A stretch of DNA of 64,000 nucleotides from Malacoplasma muris (GCF_046774425.1 NZ_CP177248.1:248001-312000), one strand, 5' to 3'. Positions 1 to 10,193 are shown, counted from the stretch's first letter. Notes: generated by a model from the sequence alone, not told the origin. Numbers and translations: made by a program.

Positions 1-717
1 ATTCTCACCATCACCAAATGTATAACAATTGTGAAGGGGAATAGCATAATAACTTGATAAAAACTTTAGAATTGTACCTTTATTTGAAAAAATTGAATTA
101 ATTTCAAGAACTGTTCCTTCGTCATCATGAGGGACGCTCCAACTTCTTACTATCAATGTACTTGTTATAGCTTTTATTTTAAAAGACAATTCATCCATTT
201 TTCTTTTATCTTTTATATATATTAGAATAGAGTTTATATCTTTGTTAATTTTTTTTGTATCCTTAATAGTTATATATTGAACTTTTTCACTTGAATCAAT
301 ATGAAATTTTTTAAGAAATTCTTTACTAATAAAAGGATTGAATTTATTTGATGCAATGTATGCGCCATCAATATTTTCAATTAATATACAACCTACATTA
401 TCAATGATAAATTTATCACTTAAAATGTTTTTTACCACATCTTTTGAAAAAGTTAAGTTGATTGGTAAAAAGTGTTTATCGGTTGGATTAGTTAATATAG
501 ATCCATTTAAATTTGCTATAATACTTTTTAACCCTAATTTTCTATATATTTGAATAGAAGAGCGCAAAGGTCTACCTGTAGCAATGCAGACTATATGACC
601 AAGAGAAGCAATTTTTTTTATTACATCAACTGTTAACTTTGATAATTCCTCTTTGCTATTTAGTAAAGTGCCATCAAGGTCTGTCAAAATTAATTTTCTT
701 TCATATCCATTTTTCAT
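1..717 (-). CDS. Cof-type HAD-superfamily phosphatase (3' end outside window)
   Basis: Haloacid-dehalogenase-like hydrolase of the Cof type, a cytosolic phosphatase usually acting on sugar phosphates or flavin phosphates; the substrate is not deducible. The N-terminus reads LILTDLDGTLL, which is HAD motif I with both aspartates. ATGRP follows in the expected place, and the last visible residues are TFGDGEN, the start of motif IV (GDGxND). So about 239 residues are present and only the C-terminal tail is cut off by the window edge. The ATG directly abuts the trpS stop codon (no spacer), so the two are translationally coupled. The neighbourhood matches MG125-MG129 of M. genitalium, where MG125 is this type of protein. 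Confidence 0.9.
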   Translation of the reverse strand, partial: MKNGYERKLILTDLDGTLLNSKEELSKLTVDVIKKIASLGHIVCIATGRPLRSSIQIYRKLGLKSIIANLNGSILTNPTDKHFLPINLTFSKDVVKNILSDKFIIDNVGCILIENIDGAYIASNKFNPFISKEFLKKFHIDSSEKVQYITIKDTKKINKDINSILIYIKDKRKMDELSFKIKAITSTLIVRSWSVPHDDEGTVLEINSIFSNKGTILKFLSSYYAIPLHNCYTFGDGEN

Positions 718-1725
718 TTAATTACCAACTTTTAATCCTAAAATTTTATGAATTTTATCTATTTTTTTTGCTGCGATTTTTTGACATATTTGTGCATTTT
801 TTTGTAATTGCTTGTCAAAATCTACATTCTTAATTATTTCATAATATTTGTCTTGTAACTCTTTTATGTGGTTACAAACAATATCAGCTAAATCTTTTTT
901 AAAATCTCCATACTTTTTATTTTTATATAATAACTCAATATCATTAATAGATTTATTTGATAGACATGAATAAATTATTATTAAGTTACTTACACCTGGC
1001 TGATTTGTTTGATCATACTTAACATTATCAAAAGAGTCTGTTTTTGCAGACATAATTTTTTTTCTAATGTTGTCAATAGGTTCTAATAAAAAAATTGTTC
1101 CTTTTGTATTTTCATTTGATTTAGACATTTTTATGTCTGGATTTTGTAAATCCATAATTTTTGCACCTTTTTCAGCAACATATATGTTTGGAACTTTAAA
1201 TATATCTTCTTTATATTTTTTGTTAAATCGAATTGCAATATCTCGTGTTAATTCCATATGTTGAGTTTGGTCTTTTCCTACAGGCACTATATCTGCATCA
1301 TATAGTAAAATATCAGCAGCCATTAGTGTTGGATAAACAAATAATCCTGTTGGGATGTTTTGTGTTCCATTTGCCATTGCCATTTTTGAAGACTTATCTT
1401 TAAATTGAGTCATTCTATTTAACTCTCCCATGTAAGTGTGACACAATAAAAGATAAGATAAATGTGAGTGTTCAATAACATCTGATTGATAAAAAATTAT
1501 ATTATCATAAGGATTTAAACCACAAGCCATATATAATGCTGCAATAGATTTTTTGTTTTGTTGCAATTCTTTGGGATTAAAATCTTTTGTTATTGCATGT
1601 AAATCTGCTATAAATATCATTAGTTTATTATCTTTTTGAAAATTTATAATGTTTCTTAAAGCGCCTAAATAATTACCAATTGTTATCATATTTGTGGGTT
1701 GTATACCAGATAATACTATTTTCAC
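718..1725 (-). CDS. trpS: Tryptophanyl-tRNA synthetase
   Basis: Class I aminoacyl-tRNA synthetase that charges tRNA-Trp; in this code it serves both UGA- and UGG-reading tRNAs. 335 residues, the usual bacterial length. The HIGH-like motif is in ITIGNYLGA near residue 16, and the KMSKS loop is present as IKMSKSNE near residue 200. The start is GTG at 1723-1725, chosen because AAAGGAGG lies a few bases upstream; no in-frame ATG fits as well. It is transcribed leftward, divergent from the spx-like gene, and its TAA touches the ATG of the HAD phosphatase. Confidence 0.97.
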   Translation of the reverse strand: MKIVLSGIQPTNMITIGNYLGALRNIINFQKDNKLMIFIADLHAITKDFNPKELQQNKKSIAALYMACGLNPYDNIIFYQSDVIEHSHLSYLLLCHTYMGELNRMTQFKDKSSKMAMANGTQNIPTGLFVYPTLMAADILLYDADIVPVGKDQTQHMELTRDIAIRFNKKYKEDIFKVPNIYVAEKGAKIMDLQNPDIKMSKSNENTKGTIFLLEPIDNIRKKIMSAKTDSFDNVKYDQTNQPGVSNLIIIYSCLSNKSINDIELLYKNKKYGDFKKDLADIVCNHIKELQDKYYEIIKNVDFDKQLQKNAQICQKIAAKKIDKIHKILGLKVGN

Positions 1726-1811
1726 ATTTCCTCCTTTCCTATTGTGCTATTGGTTATAATTTATTGTACAATAAATACTAGTACATTAATAAAATAATAT
1801 GGAGATTAAAT

Positions 1812-2294
1812 ATGAGAATACTTTATTGTTTAAGTAATTGTAGAGGCTCTAGAATAGCTGAACAATTTTTAACAAAACATTCATACGAATTTATTAAGAA
1901 AAACTTGTCATATGAACCAATCAAAGATACTGAATTATTAGATATGGATTCTTTAATTCCAAATGGTGTTATTGATCTAATTAATCCACATTCTTGATAT
2001 ATAGTAGAAAATAAAATTAGTTATAAAAATTTATCTAAAAGAGAATTAATAGATTTAATTATTAAGAATCCACAAATTTTGTCATACCCAATTTTATTGC
2101 AAACAAATGGTAATAAAGAGCCAAGAAAATTAATAGTTGGATTCAATGATCAAGAGTGATTAATTTTTGAAAAAGAAGTAAAAACTACTAGATATTATAA
2201 TAATCTTTCAAAATTATATAAATTTAATAATTGTTGTTATTTTGATGAAGTAAATATTGAAAATTATAATAAAACTCAAAACAATGGAAAATAA
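1812..2294 (+). CDS. Spx/ArsC-like thioredoxin-fold protein
   Basis: 160-residue member of the Spx/arsenate-reductase-like family. In Firmicutes Spx proteins bind the RNA polymerase alpha C-terminal domain and control thiol stress genes. The N-terminus MRILYCLSNCRGSRIAEQ has cysteines in a CxxxC arrangement rather than the usual CxxC. A later stretch (KELIDLIIKN-type helix, then an LSYPI segment and a conserved lysine-rich turn) fits the ArsC fold. Two TGA codons are read as Trp. The stop overlaps the start of the NAD kinase gene by 11 bases, so they are co-translated. In M. genitalium the equivalent is MG127. Family call is fairly sure; regulatory role is inferred from family. Confidence 0.8.
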
Positions 2295-3057
2295 ATATTT
2301 TTTTGTTATTGACAATAATTCATCTAAGTCACTATTGTTAAAAAAGAAATTGAATTCAATTTTATGTAAGGAAAATTGAGTTGAAAATGAAGAAAAAAGT
2401 GAATTTATTTTTGTAATTGGTGGGGATGGAACATTTTTAAAAAATGTAGATAAATATTCTGATAAAAAAATTGTTGCTATAAATGGTGGTAATCTTGGTT
2501 ATTTTTCTTCTTTCAATTCCAAAAATATTGATAGTATTTTAAAAACGATAAAAAATGAGAAGTTATTTAAAAATATATTAATGCTAAATGTTAATATTGA
2601 TAACAATAATTATTGAGGTTTAAATGAAGTTTATATTTGTAGTGATACAACATTAAAAACAAATATATATATTTGTCATCAAAAGTTAGAGTTATTTAAA
2701 GGAACTGGATTAATGGTGAGCACTCCAATGGGTAGCACAGCACATAATAAAAATGCAGGTGGAGCTATAATTTGACAAAATGAAAATTTAATACAATTAT
2801 TAGAGGTTCATCCAATAACTCAAAAAAAATATTCAACATTAAAATCGCCATTAATATTGAATTATAATTCAACAATTGAATTAATAAATGCATCAAATGA
2901 TTTTGGAAATATTATTATTGATGGAAAGAAAATAAAAGATTGTTTTATTAATAAAATAAAAATTACAACTGAATTCTCACATTTTAAGGTGTGTGTTCCA
3001 ACTACATTGAAGCCTTATATCCAAAAGTTAAGAGATTCATTTATTAGGGAGAAATAA
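2284..3057 (+). CDS. nadK: NAD kinase
   Basis: Phosphorylates NAD to NADP, the only route to NADP in such cells. 257 residues. The GGDGT catalytic signature is clear (VIGGDGTFLKN, about residue 45), followed by the NGGNLGYFSSF segment. The ATP/NAD-binding block reads STPMGSTAHNKNAGG, against the family TP-x-GSTAY-x-x-SAGG. The start ATG lies inside the end of the spx-like gene. The frame carries several TGA-Trp codons. Followed two bases later by the EIIB-like gene, so the three form one operon. Confidence 0.93.
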
Positions 3058-3059
3058 AT

Positions 3060-3416
3060 ATGAATAAATTTAGTCTATGAATGTTTTATATATTTACATT
3101 TGGTATTGGATATATTGTTTTAAAAAATAAAGCTAAAAAACAAGCTACATTAACAAATACAGAATTAACTGTAACACATACAATTCCAATAGATGTAAAT
3201 CAATTTATAAGTTATGTTGGTGGTATTGAAAACATAACTAGTACAAGTGCATCAATTAGTTCGATAAAATTAAATGTTAATGATACAAATATCATAGATG
3301 TTGATTCTATTAAAAAAATTGGTGCTAAAGGTGTTATGTTATCTGATAAATGTGTTACATGTTTATTTGGAGATTTTTCAAAAGAATTATCAAATAAAAT
3401 AAATAGTATGATTTAA
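3060..3416 (+). CDS. Membrane-anchored PTS EIIB-like protein lacking the phosphorylatable cysteine
   Basis: 118 residues. An N-terminal hydrophobic segment (about residues 8-22) is followed by a domain that aligns with glucose-type PTS EIIB: YVGGIENITS, then a strand, IKLNV, KKIGAKGVM and a final VTCLFG...NKI segment. In true EIIB a cysteine in the A-C-x-T-R-L motif accepts the phosphate; here that position reads SASISSIKL, with no cysteine. It is thus unlikely to phosphorylate sugars and may be a sensor or scaffold. The position right after nadK matches MG129. Last gene of the spx-nadK-EIIB operon. Confidence 0.75.
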
Positions 3417-3437
3417 ATTAAACCAATTTTTCAACAA

Positions 3438-3612
3438 AAATATGAAGTGCAATATCATAATATACAACTCATAACTCATAGCCAATAAATGGTTATGAGT
3501 TTTTATTACCTCTTTATGTATTGTTTATTTTATAATTAGATTTAAAATATTATCTTGGTATTTAATTATTTTATTTTGAAATAAAATCACATCATTACCA
3601 ATTAATAAATAA
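3438..3612 (-). mobile_element. Degenerate IS30-type element remnant (left end only)
   Basis: This stretch aligns by eye with the left end of the two complete IS elements in the window. Shared are the terminal repeat core ATATGAAGTGCAA, the hairpin AACTCATAGCC...GGTTATGAG, the transposase stop region, and a mutated version of the last 35 or so transposase codons. Many substitutions and small indels show that it is old. The right-hand remainder is missing; the next gene's stop lies at 3615. Confidence 0.75.
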
Positions 3613-3614
3613 AA

Positions 3615-4904
3615 CTATTTATGTCTGTTTATGTAAATGAAATAGAAAAAAAGTCTTTCTATTAAATATTGGTTATCAAGTTTTAACAATTTAATATTTA
3701 CAGATTCATTTTTAACTATCTCTATTATGTCATTATCTAAAGAATTTGTAAGATTATATTTTAAACCATAAATTTTTATTACAGATGTATTAGGATTGTT
3801 AATGATTGACAATATTTCCTGCTCTGTAAGAAATAAATTATCAAATCATTGATTTTCTTTATTTGGTGTTAATAATCAAGAATAATATTCATTAGACTTA
3901 TGTAAAGCAAAATTATCACTTGTACCTTTAGAAATGATATTTAATTTTGTTATATAATCATTTTTTGTATTATTTTGTTTCCCAAAATTGGCTAAAAATA
4001 AATTGTAATTGTTTGGGTATTCAAGATAAAAATTGTAATTGCATGAATTATTTTTTTTATTTAAACTTAATCACTGAAGTTTAATTAATGTTTTCATAAA
4101 TGTTTTAATAGATAATGGATTATTTGTTGTGTTTTGTCATTTATCAAAGCCTTTATAATCAAAGTTCTTCAAGAATTTACTCATTGTTATATAGTATTGA
4201 TTAATTGATTCATTATAATCAAATATCAAAAATAAGATTAATTCTGAAACAAGGGATAATATCTCTTCTTTAAAAAATAAAATTTGATCAGCTGTGATAT
4301 CATTAATACTATTTATAAAATTAATTTCTCTATTATAGTTGCTATTAAAAAAATTTAAATTATCAATGAATGTTTTGTTTTTATGATTTTCTTTAATTGT
4401 ATGATTCGCATTAAATGAATCAATTGATAATAAATTGTTTTCATTTTTGTTTAAAACATTATATTCTTCATCATTAAAGTAAATTGGCATAATGTAGTAA
4501 TCTTGTTGATAATAAGATAAGCATTGTCTTATATATTCTTTCATTATTGAATTTTTTAAAACTTGAGGATAAATATTAGACTTATCGAATAGTAAAATTT
4601 CTACAAAATTTTTATATTCTTTTGTACTAAGTAAATCAAGATTTGTAAATATTTTTTTATAAGCATCCAAAAATGATTTGTTATTTAATATTTCTGCATT
4701 CATAAAATTATTTAGGTTATATTCATTTGCTATGTTTTGGCTTCCTTTACAAATAATAATTTTATTTTTAAGATCATCATTATCCTTAGATAACATTTCA
4801 TTTGATTCATTTAAATTTTTTATTTCTCTTTCTTTTTCATCTAATTGATCATAAAGAGATAAAATTAATTTTTTTCTTCCAAATAATTTGATTTTTCTTT
4901 TCAT
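3615..4904 (-). CDS. Hypothetical coiled-coil protein
   Basis: Not recognised. 429 residues when TGA is read as Trp. Residues 1-60 are charged and predict a coiled coil (LYDQLDEKEREIKNLNESN...). The rest is an N/K/Y-rich soluble region without signal peptide or clear membrane span. I chose ATG at 4904 (MKRKIKLFGRKK) over an ATG eight codons upstream. A TATAAT box on the minus strand (4914-4919) ends nine bases before this ATG, and the upstream ATG would lie at the box. No Shine-Dalgarno sequence is seen, so a leaderless transcript is likely. Convergent with the spx operon across the IS remnant. Confidence 0.6.
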
Positions 4905-4913
4905 AACATAAAG

Positions 4914-4919
4914 ATTATA
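4914..4919 (-). promoter_or_regulatory. Minus-strand -10 box for the 4904 gene, suggesting a leaderless mRNA
   Basis: Perfect TATAAT on the minus strand, nine bases from the ATG at 4904. Transcription would start at or just before the start codon, and no ribosome-binding site is present. The helicase gene at 44363 shows the same arrangement. Confidence 0.55.
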
Positions 4920-4942
4920 ACAATACAAGAATGAATATTAAT

Positions 4943-4986
4943 AAAATATAGTCTATTAAGCTTTAAACTTAACTAGACTATATTTT
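4943..4986 (-). terminator. Hairpin terminator behind sodA
   Basis: Perfect 13-bp stem (AAAATATAGTCTA / TAGACTATATTTT) around an 18-base loop, directly downstream of the superoxide dismutase stop on the minus strand and between it and the next leftward gene. Confidence 0.7.
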
Positions 4987-4997
4987 AATTTTTAATA

Positions 4998-5624
4998 TTA
5001 TTTATCACATTCAAGAATTAATGTTCCATCTGCTAATTTTTCTACATTTTCTCAATTAATTACATTGAAAAAAGCTTTAATATAATCAATTCTTTTGTTT
5101 TGATATTTTAAATAGTATGCATGCTCTCAAACATCTAATCCTAAAATTGGTTTTAAACCATTCATAAGTGGTGAGTCTTGATTTCCAGTACTAATAACTG
5201 ATAATTTGTTACTTTTGTCTACTACTAATCAAGCTCATCCACTTCCAAATCTTGATTTAGCAGCATTTTCAAACTGTTCTTTAAAATTTTCATATGAACC
5301 AAAATCTCTATTAATTCAATCTAACATTCTTTGATTAGGATTAGGATTGTTTGTTATTTTCATCACTTGTCAAAATAATGAATGATTATGATGTCCGCCA
5401 CCATGATTTCTTACAGCTACTTTTACTTCATCTGGCAATGAATCAAAATTGCTTAAGATTCTACACAAAGGCATTTTTTGCAATTCTGGGTGATTTTTAA
5501 TTCCAGTATTTAACCCATCTACATAAGCTTGGTGATGTCTTGTGTAATGTATTTCCATTGTAAGAGCATCAATGTGTGGTTCTAATGCATCATATGCATA
5601 ACCAAGTTCTGGCAATTTAAACAT
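4998..5624 (-). CDS. sodA: Superoxide dismutase, Mn/Fe type
   Basis: Converts superoxide to oxygen and hydrogen peroxide in the cytosol. 208 residues, the normal length. All four metal ligands are visible: His in MEIHYTRHH, His in GGGHHNHSLFW, and Asp and His in DVWEHAYYL. GNQDSPL before the last motif is typical of manganese or cambialistic enzymes. The start ATG at 5624 is preserved by GGAGAAAACT just upstream; a TTG four codons earlier lies inside that ribosome-binding site and is rejected. Superoxide dismutase is uncommon in mycoplasmas. TGA-Trp codons show it is adapted to this host. Its own terminator follows. Confidence 0.95.
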
Positions 5625-5696
5625 AGTTTTCTCCAAATATTATTTATTTAATAGTATATTATAATAAATAAACATAAGTTATTAATAACTTTATGA

Positions 5697-7751
5697 CTAT
5701 ATATTAAATACAGTTGTTATCACAATTGGATTTTTTCTTTTATTCTTTCATACAAAAGAAGAAATTATTTTTTTTACAGTTTCTTCTATACTTTGATTAT
5801 TTAATTCATTTTCTTTTTTCAAAGAAGTCAAAATTTCATCTTTTATTGAATGTGATATTTTTGACATTAAACCTGAATCATTTTTAGCATAGAAGCATCC
5901 TCTTGTACTTAACATGGGATTTTTATATAATGTTTTATTTTTTTTATCTATACAAATTAATGCCATAAAAATTCCATCTTCAGATATTAATTTTCTATCT
6001 TCAATTAATTCATAAGCATGCTTTGAAGGAAATTTACGATCTATTAATAGTGGTGTAGTGTCTACGCAATAATTTGTAAGCTTTAATGTTTTATTGCTAA
6101 GTTCTAATTTTTGACCATTTGTAACAATAATAATTTGCTCAGGTTTAAAACCAACACTTATAGCATTATCTTTCATTGAATTAAGCATTTTAGCTTCTCC
6201 ATGTATTGGAACAATATAATTTGGTTTAATCAATTTCATCATCATTTGTTGCTCTTGTCTTGTAGCATGTCCTGAAGCATGAATTTTAAAATTTGGAGAA
6301 TGCTGAATAACATTAACACCCAATTTAAATAATTTATTAACTAGATTTTCAACATTTTTAAAGTTTCCAGGTATTGGGTTACTAGATAATAGAATTGTAT
6401 CAGAAGGTTTTAAAGAAATTTTGGCATACTTGCCTTCAGCCATTAAATTTAATGCTGCCATTTCTTCACCTTGTGAACCAGTTAAAACAACAAGTACATT
6501 GTTATCAGTTCCTAACTCTTTGCTTGAAACAAAATCAGTTTCACTTAATTTTATGTAACCAACTTTTCTAGAAGTTTTAATATTTGCTTCCATGGATCTT
6601 CCCATAACACATATTTTTCTTCCCAAATTTATTCCAATTTCTATTATGGTTTCAATTCTTCCAAGGTTTGAAGCAAATGTAGAAACGAAAACTCTTCCTT
6701 TAGATGAACGAATAATTGATTCAATGTTTTCAATTATTTTGTCTTCTGTTTCACTAAAACCTGGTTGATCACTATTTGTGGATTCTCCTAAAAATACATC
6801 AATTCCTCTATTAGACATTTCAATTATTTTGTGAATGTTTGTGTCATCAGAATGTTTACCAAAATCAAAACGGTAATCACCTGCACTCATAATATTTCCA
6901 TTAGGTGTTTTTATACACATACCAAAACAGTCAGGTATTGAATGACATACTCTAAAAAAATCAATTTCAAAGTATTTAGATTTAATATTAGAATTGTCAT
7001 CATAAACAATAATTTCTGGTGGATTATTTATTTCTTTAAATTCACTTATTTTTCTCTTTATTAATTCAGCTGCTAATAATGGAGCCACAATTTGCTCAAC
7101 TTGAGTCAACATTATCAAAAATGCAACACCACCTATATGATCTTCATGTCCATGAGTTATAAGTAATTTGTTAATTTTTTTATTGTTTTCTTTAAAGTAA
7201 TCAAGATTAGGAATTATTCCATTAACACCTAACATATTTGCACTAGCAAATTTAATTCCAATGTCTACAACAATGGTTTCATCATTGTGTTCAACAACAT
7301 ACATGTTTTTTCCAATTTCTTCTAATCCACCCATTGCAAATATATATGTTTTATCTTTCTCATTATTATCTTTGTTTGAAGCGATTAAGTCCTTATTTTT
7401 TTCATAATTTACTTTTTCTTCATCACTTATTTGAGTAATGATAATTCTCTTTTCTGTTTGCTTTTTAAAATCTTTACTAATAGAATCATCACTTTGATTT
7501 AAAGACTCTTTATTATCACTTTTTGAAAGTGATTTTTTTTCTTCAATAATGTTGTTGCTTTCTAAGTTATTGATTTCAAATTGTTGATTTGAATTAATTT
7601 CTTGATTATTTTGATTATCATTTGTGATACAAATTGTTTCATCATTTTGTTTTTTGCTATTTTGTGAATCATTATTTGAATTTTTAGAATTTTGATTTTT
7701 ATCTTGAAATTCTATTTCAATTTCATCAAGTTTTTTGTATTCATTATTCAT
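5697..7751 (-). CDS. rnj: Ribonuclease J with long low-complexity N-terminal extension
   Basis: Metallo-beta-lactamase/beta-CASP nuclease that matures and degrades RNA (5'-3' exo- and endonuclease). 684 residues. Residues 1 to about 135 are rich in N, Q, S, K and E and look disordered. The catalytic core begins at TYIFAMGGLEEIGKNMY; the zinc motif HGHEDH is near residue 200, SAGDYRFDFG follows, and a beta-CASP histidine motif SGHATRQE lies near residue 490. A TGA at 5748-5750 is Trp, so the protein runs on to TAG at 5697, adding the family C-terminal segment KNPIVITTVFN (compare RRPMILPV). The ATG follows AAGGAGATAAT. Confidence 0.95.
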
Positions 7752-7980
7752 ATTATCTCCTTAATTAACAAAAATTAGTAAACTATTATAATGTTGTTAT
7801 AAATTTACTTGTAAGAGTTTATATAGTTAAGATCTAAAAAATGTTAATTTTTATTTACTATTATAATAATATATTTTTAGTAATATTATGAATAATTATT
7901 TAAATTCTATTAAGAAAATTAGAAAATTATGAAAAATATTGATATTTTTTATTTTATATGGATTTTATATATTCAACCTA

Positions 7981-7986
7981 TATAAT
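7981..7986 (+). promoter_or_regulatory. -10 box of the tmRNA gene
   Basis: TATAAT lies nine bases before the first G of tmRNA, as expected for a stable RNA promoter. No convincing -35 box is seen in the AT-rich sequence upstream. Confidence 0.6.
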
Positions 7987-7995
7987 AATAACTAT

Positions 7996-8385
7996 GGGGA
8001 TGTCACGGTTTCGACATGAGCAAAGGATCCTTAAATGCAGTGGGGTATGCCCCTTACAGCTGACGAGGTAGAATAAATGCTAACTCTAAAGAAGAAAGTG
8101 TTGAATTAGATTCTTTCGAAATCAACGCTATCAGCCAACAAGCAAATTTTGCAATTGCATAATTTAAACTATTGGAACATACTTGTTTTGTCTCCATTAC
8201 AAATAAGTATTATTTAATTGGATAGTTATACTGATTTCTATAAGGTATAATGAAATCTATAGGATTACTTAAGTGCGGGTTGTTCTAAGCCTATGTGTTT
8301 AAGGAAATATTAAATTAGAACTAAACTGTAGAATTTATTGAAAATTTGTTTGTGGAAACGGGTTCGACTCCCGTCATCTCCACCA
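7996..8385 (+). ncRNA. ssrA: Transfer-messenger RNA (tmRNA)
   Basis: Rescues stalled ribosomes by trans-translation. The 5' end GGGGATGTCACGGTTTCGAC and the 3' end CGGGTTCGACTCCCGTCATC then TCCACCA are hallmark tmRNA ends. They pair as an acceptor stem with a G3-U70 wobble, the alanine identity element. The CCA is encoded. The tag reading frame runs from GCT at 8079 to TAA at 8160-8162 and encodes 27 residues: ANSKEESVELDSF, then EINAISQQANFAIA. This resembles the long hydrophobic-ended tags of M. pneumoniae and M. genitalium. The exact resume codon is inferred. Confidence 0.96.
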
Positions 8386-8396
8386 ATTATATTTCC

Positions 8397-8427
8397 ACCC
8401 ATTAGAATATTCTAATGGGTTTTTCAT
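8397..8427 (+). terminator. Intrinsic terminator of tmRNA
   Basis: ACCCATTAGA / TCTAATGGGT, a near-continuous palindromic stem, is followed by TTTTTC, twelve bases after the encoded CCA. Confidence 0.9.
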
Positions 8428-8457
8428 TTTTGTAAAAAATGTCAGTTTATAATTCTA

Positions 8458-8652
8458 ATGAATGTATTCATAAGAAACCACATTTATGTTATTAAAATGC
8501 TGAACAAAGAATTGAGAATGAATTTTGAAAAATATAAACAAAATAAAGCTTACATTAATTTATTTGAAAGAATAAAAGCTGATTTTTATAATAATGGTTG
8601 TAATCAAGAGAATATTAGATTATATAAAAGTGGTAATGTTTGAATATTTTAA
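8458..8652 (+). pseudogene. Short open fragment, probably gene debris
   Basis: 64-codon frame (code 4) starting MNVFIRNHIYVIKML and ending at TAA 8650-8652. There is no Shine-Dalgarno sequence and no recognised domain. It sits directly before two other clearly broken frames and is probably the first piece of the same decayed region, but it could be a small gene. I cannot assign a function. Confidence 0.3.
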
Positions 8653-8693
8653 CACTCTTAAACAACAATCTTTATTAAACCAATAGTACCAAA

Positions 8694-9014
8694 ATGTTTT
8701 ATTATAAAATAGATGTTTTAGATGTAATTTATGATAAGTTCAATATTGATATACCAATATATATGAAAATTGATAAGAACGGATAATTAATCATGATTTT
8801 ATTAGAATGTCTGATGAAGATGCTATATTAAAAGATAATGTAATGATTGAGTCTTGATTCACTATACTTGCAGTAAATAATAATTTAATATAATAAAGAT
8901 ATTGTTATAGTAAAACTAATATATGTTAAAAATGGTTTTTGAACAAGTATAAGATTTACCATTATAGCAGAAGTGATAATTGGAAGAAATTTAGTAGTAG
9001 ATGAAGGAATGTAG
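8694..9014 (+). pseudogene. Frameshifted hypothetical gene
   Basis: Three stretches of plausible coding sequence in different frames follow one another: MFYYKIDVLDVIYDKFNID..., then a piece ending MIESWFTILAVNNN, then KLIYVKNGF and TSIRFTIIAEVIIGRN, ending at TAG 9012. Two frameshifts, or internal stops, separate them. The family is not recognised. The pieces use TGA for Trp, so the ancestor was a resident gene. Confidence 0.5.
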
Positions 9015-9116
9015 TTATAAAATTTCAGATAATACTTTAGTTTGCGGTAGCCTTTATAGATACATAAAAAATATTTAATGAATTACTATGTGTTATGTTA
9101 CTGTATGGGTGTGAAT

Positions 9117-9777
9117 ATGTATACTCATGTAGATTTTGTGTTAAAAAGTTTATTTTTATCTTATATAGTATTATCAAGCTCATTAACTCCTGTTGTTGCA
9201 AATCAAGGTGTTCAACAAAGAGCTGATCAAATATCTCTAAATAATAATGATATTCTTATCAACTCTAATGTAATTGATAATATTCAAAATACTATTTAAA
9301 AGAATAAAGATTTATTTTCATATGAAATTAATAATTTTTATAATAGTTTAATGAATGGTAGTGAAATTAATAATGAAGAATTAATTAAATTACAAAATGT
9401 TATTTATATAAATGAAATTGAATCAAGATCATGAAATAAATGATGATAAATTTGTGAGTTAATTTAACAAAAGGAAAAACTGATTATTATTTAAATTCTT
9501 ATACAAATACAAAGATGTGTCTAATGCATTTAATTCTGTTGGTGCAGTACTTGATGATTTATCAACAAATCTAGGTGAAATTGGTGGACAAGCTGGCAGA
9601 AGCATGTTAAGTTCATTTATGTCTCTTATATCTACTATTTCTAAAATAGCAAGTTCATTAATTGTAGGATTTAATGGTTTTGTTAAGTATAACTTTATTA
9701 GATTATTAGCTGATAGAGGAAATGGCGTTGTTTTATTTAGATTTATTTTTGGTTACTTTATGTTAGAATGTGTCTAG
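9117..9777 (+). pseudogene. Broken secreted or membrane protein gene
   Basis: Begins with a signal-like segment (VDFVLKSLFLSYIVLSSSL) from ATG 9117. TAA at 9297 interrupts it, then the same frame continues for about 49 codons (KNKDLFSYEINNFYNSLMNG...) to another stop. After a frame change a hydrophobic stretch follows (SMLSSFMSLISTISKIASS...), ending at TAG 9775. At least one nonsense codon and one frameshift are visible. Family not recognised; the hydrophobic part suggests a membrane or pore-like protein. Confidence 0.6.
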
Positions 9778-10158
9778 GTTATGAAGTTAGATACTAATTA
9801 GTTTTTGTATGATAAAACAAGTAAATATTAATTATTTAAAATCATTATGTATTGGTAGTTTTATATCAACAATTTGAATATGTTTTTCATTAATATATAC
9901 AATATTATTTTCTATTAATGATATTGATAAATTATTTAAATTAGATTTGTCTAATTTAAATAATTTTGATTTATGAGGAATACCTATAATATCTTTTATA
10001 ATATTTTGGACTATGATGTTTTTTATTGGTTTTTATCTTATATCATATTTAAATATATTATGCTTTGCATATCATTTGTTTAAATATACACAAGATAAAA
10101 AGTATATTTTAGGATATTTTATATTTGTCTCTTCTTTTTTATATTTTCTTTTAAAAAA

Positions 10159-10193
10159 ATCTAATACAACAATAAATAATGTTGATAATAGAT
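10159..10193. repeat. Target-site duplication, left copy, of the first IS
   Basis: 35-bp sequence beginning ATCTAATACAAC and ending GTTGATAATAGAT, repeated exactly at 11374-11408. Its ends form an imperfect inverted repeat. One base at the left boundary is ambiguous. Confidence 0.9.
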
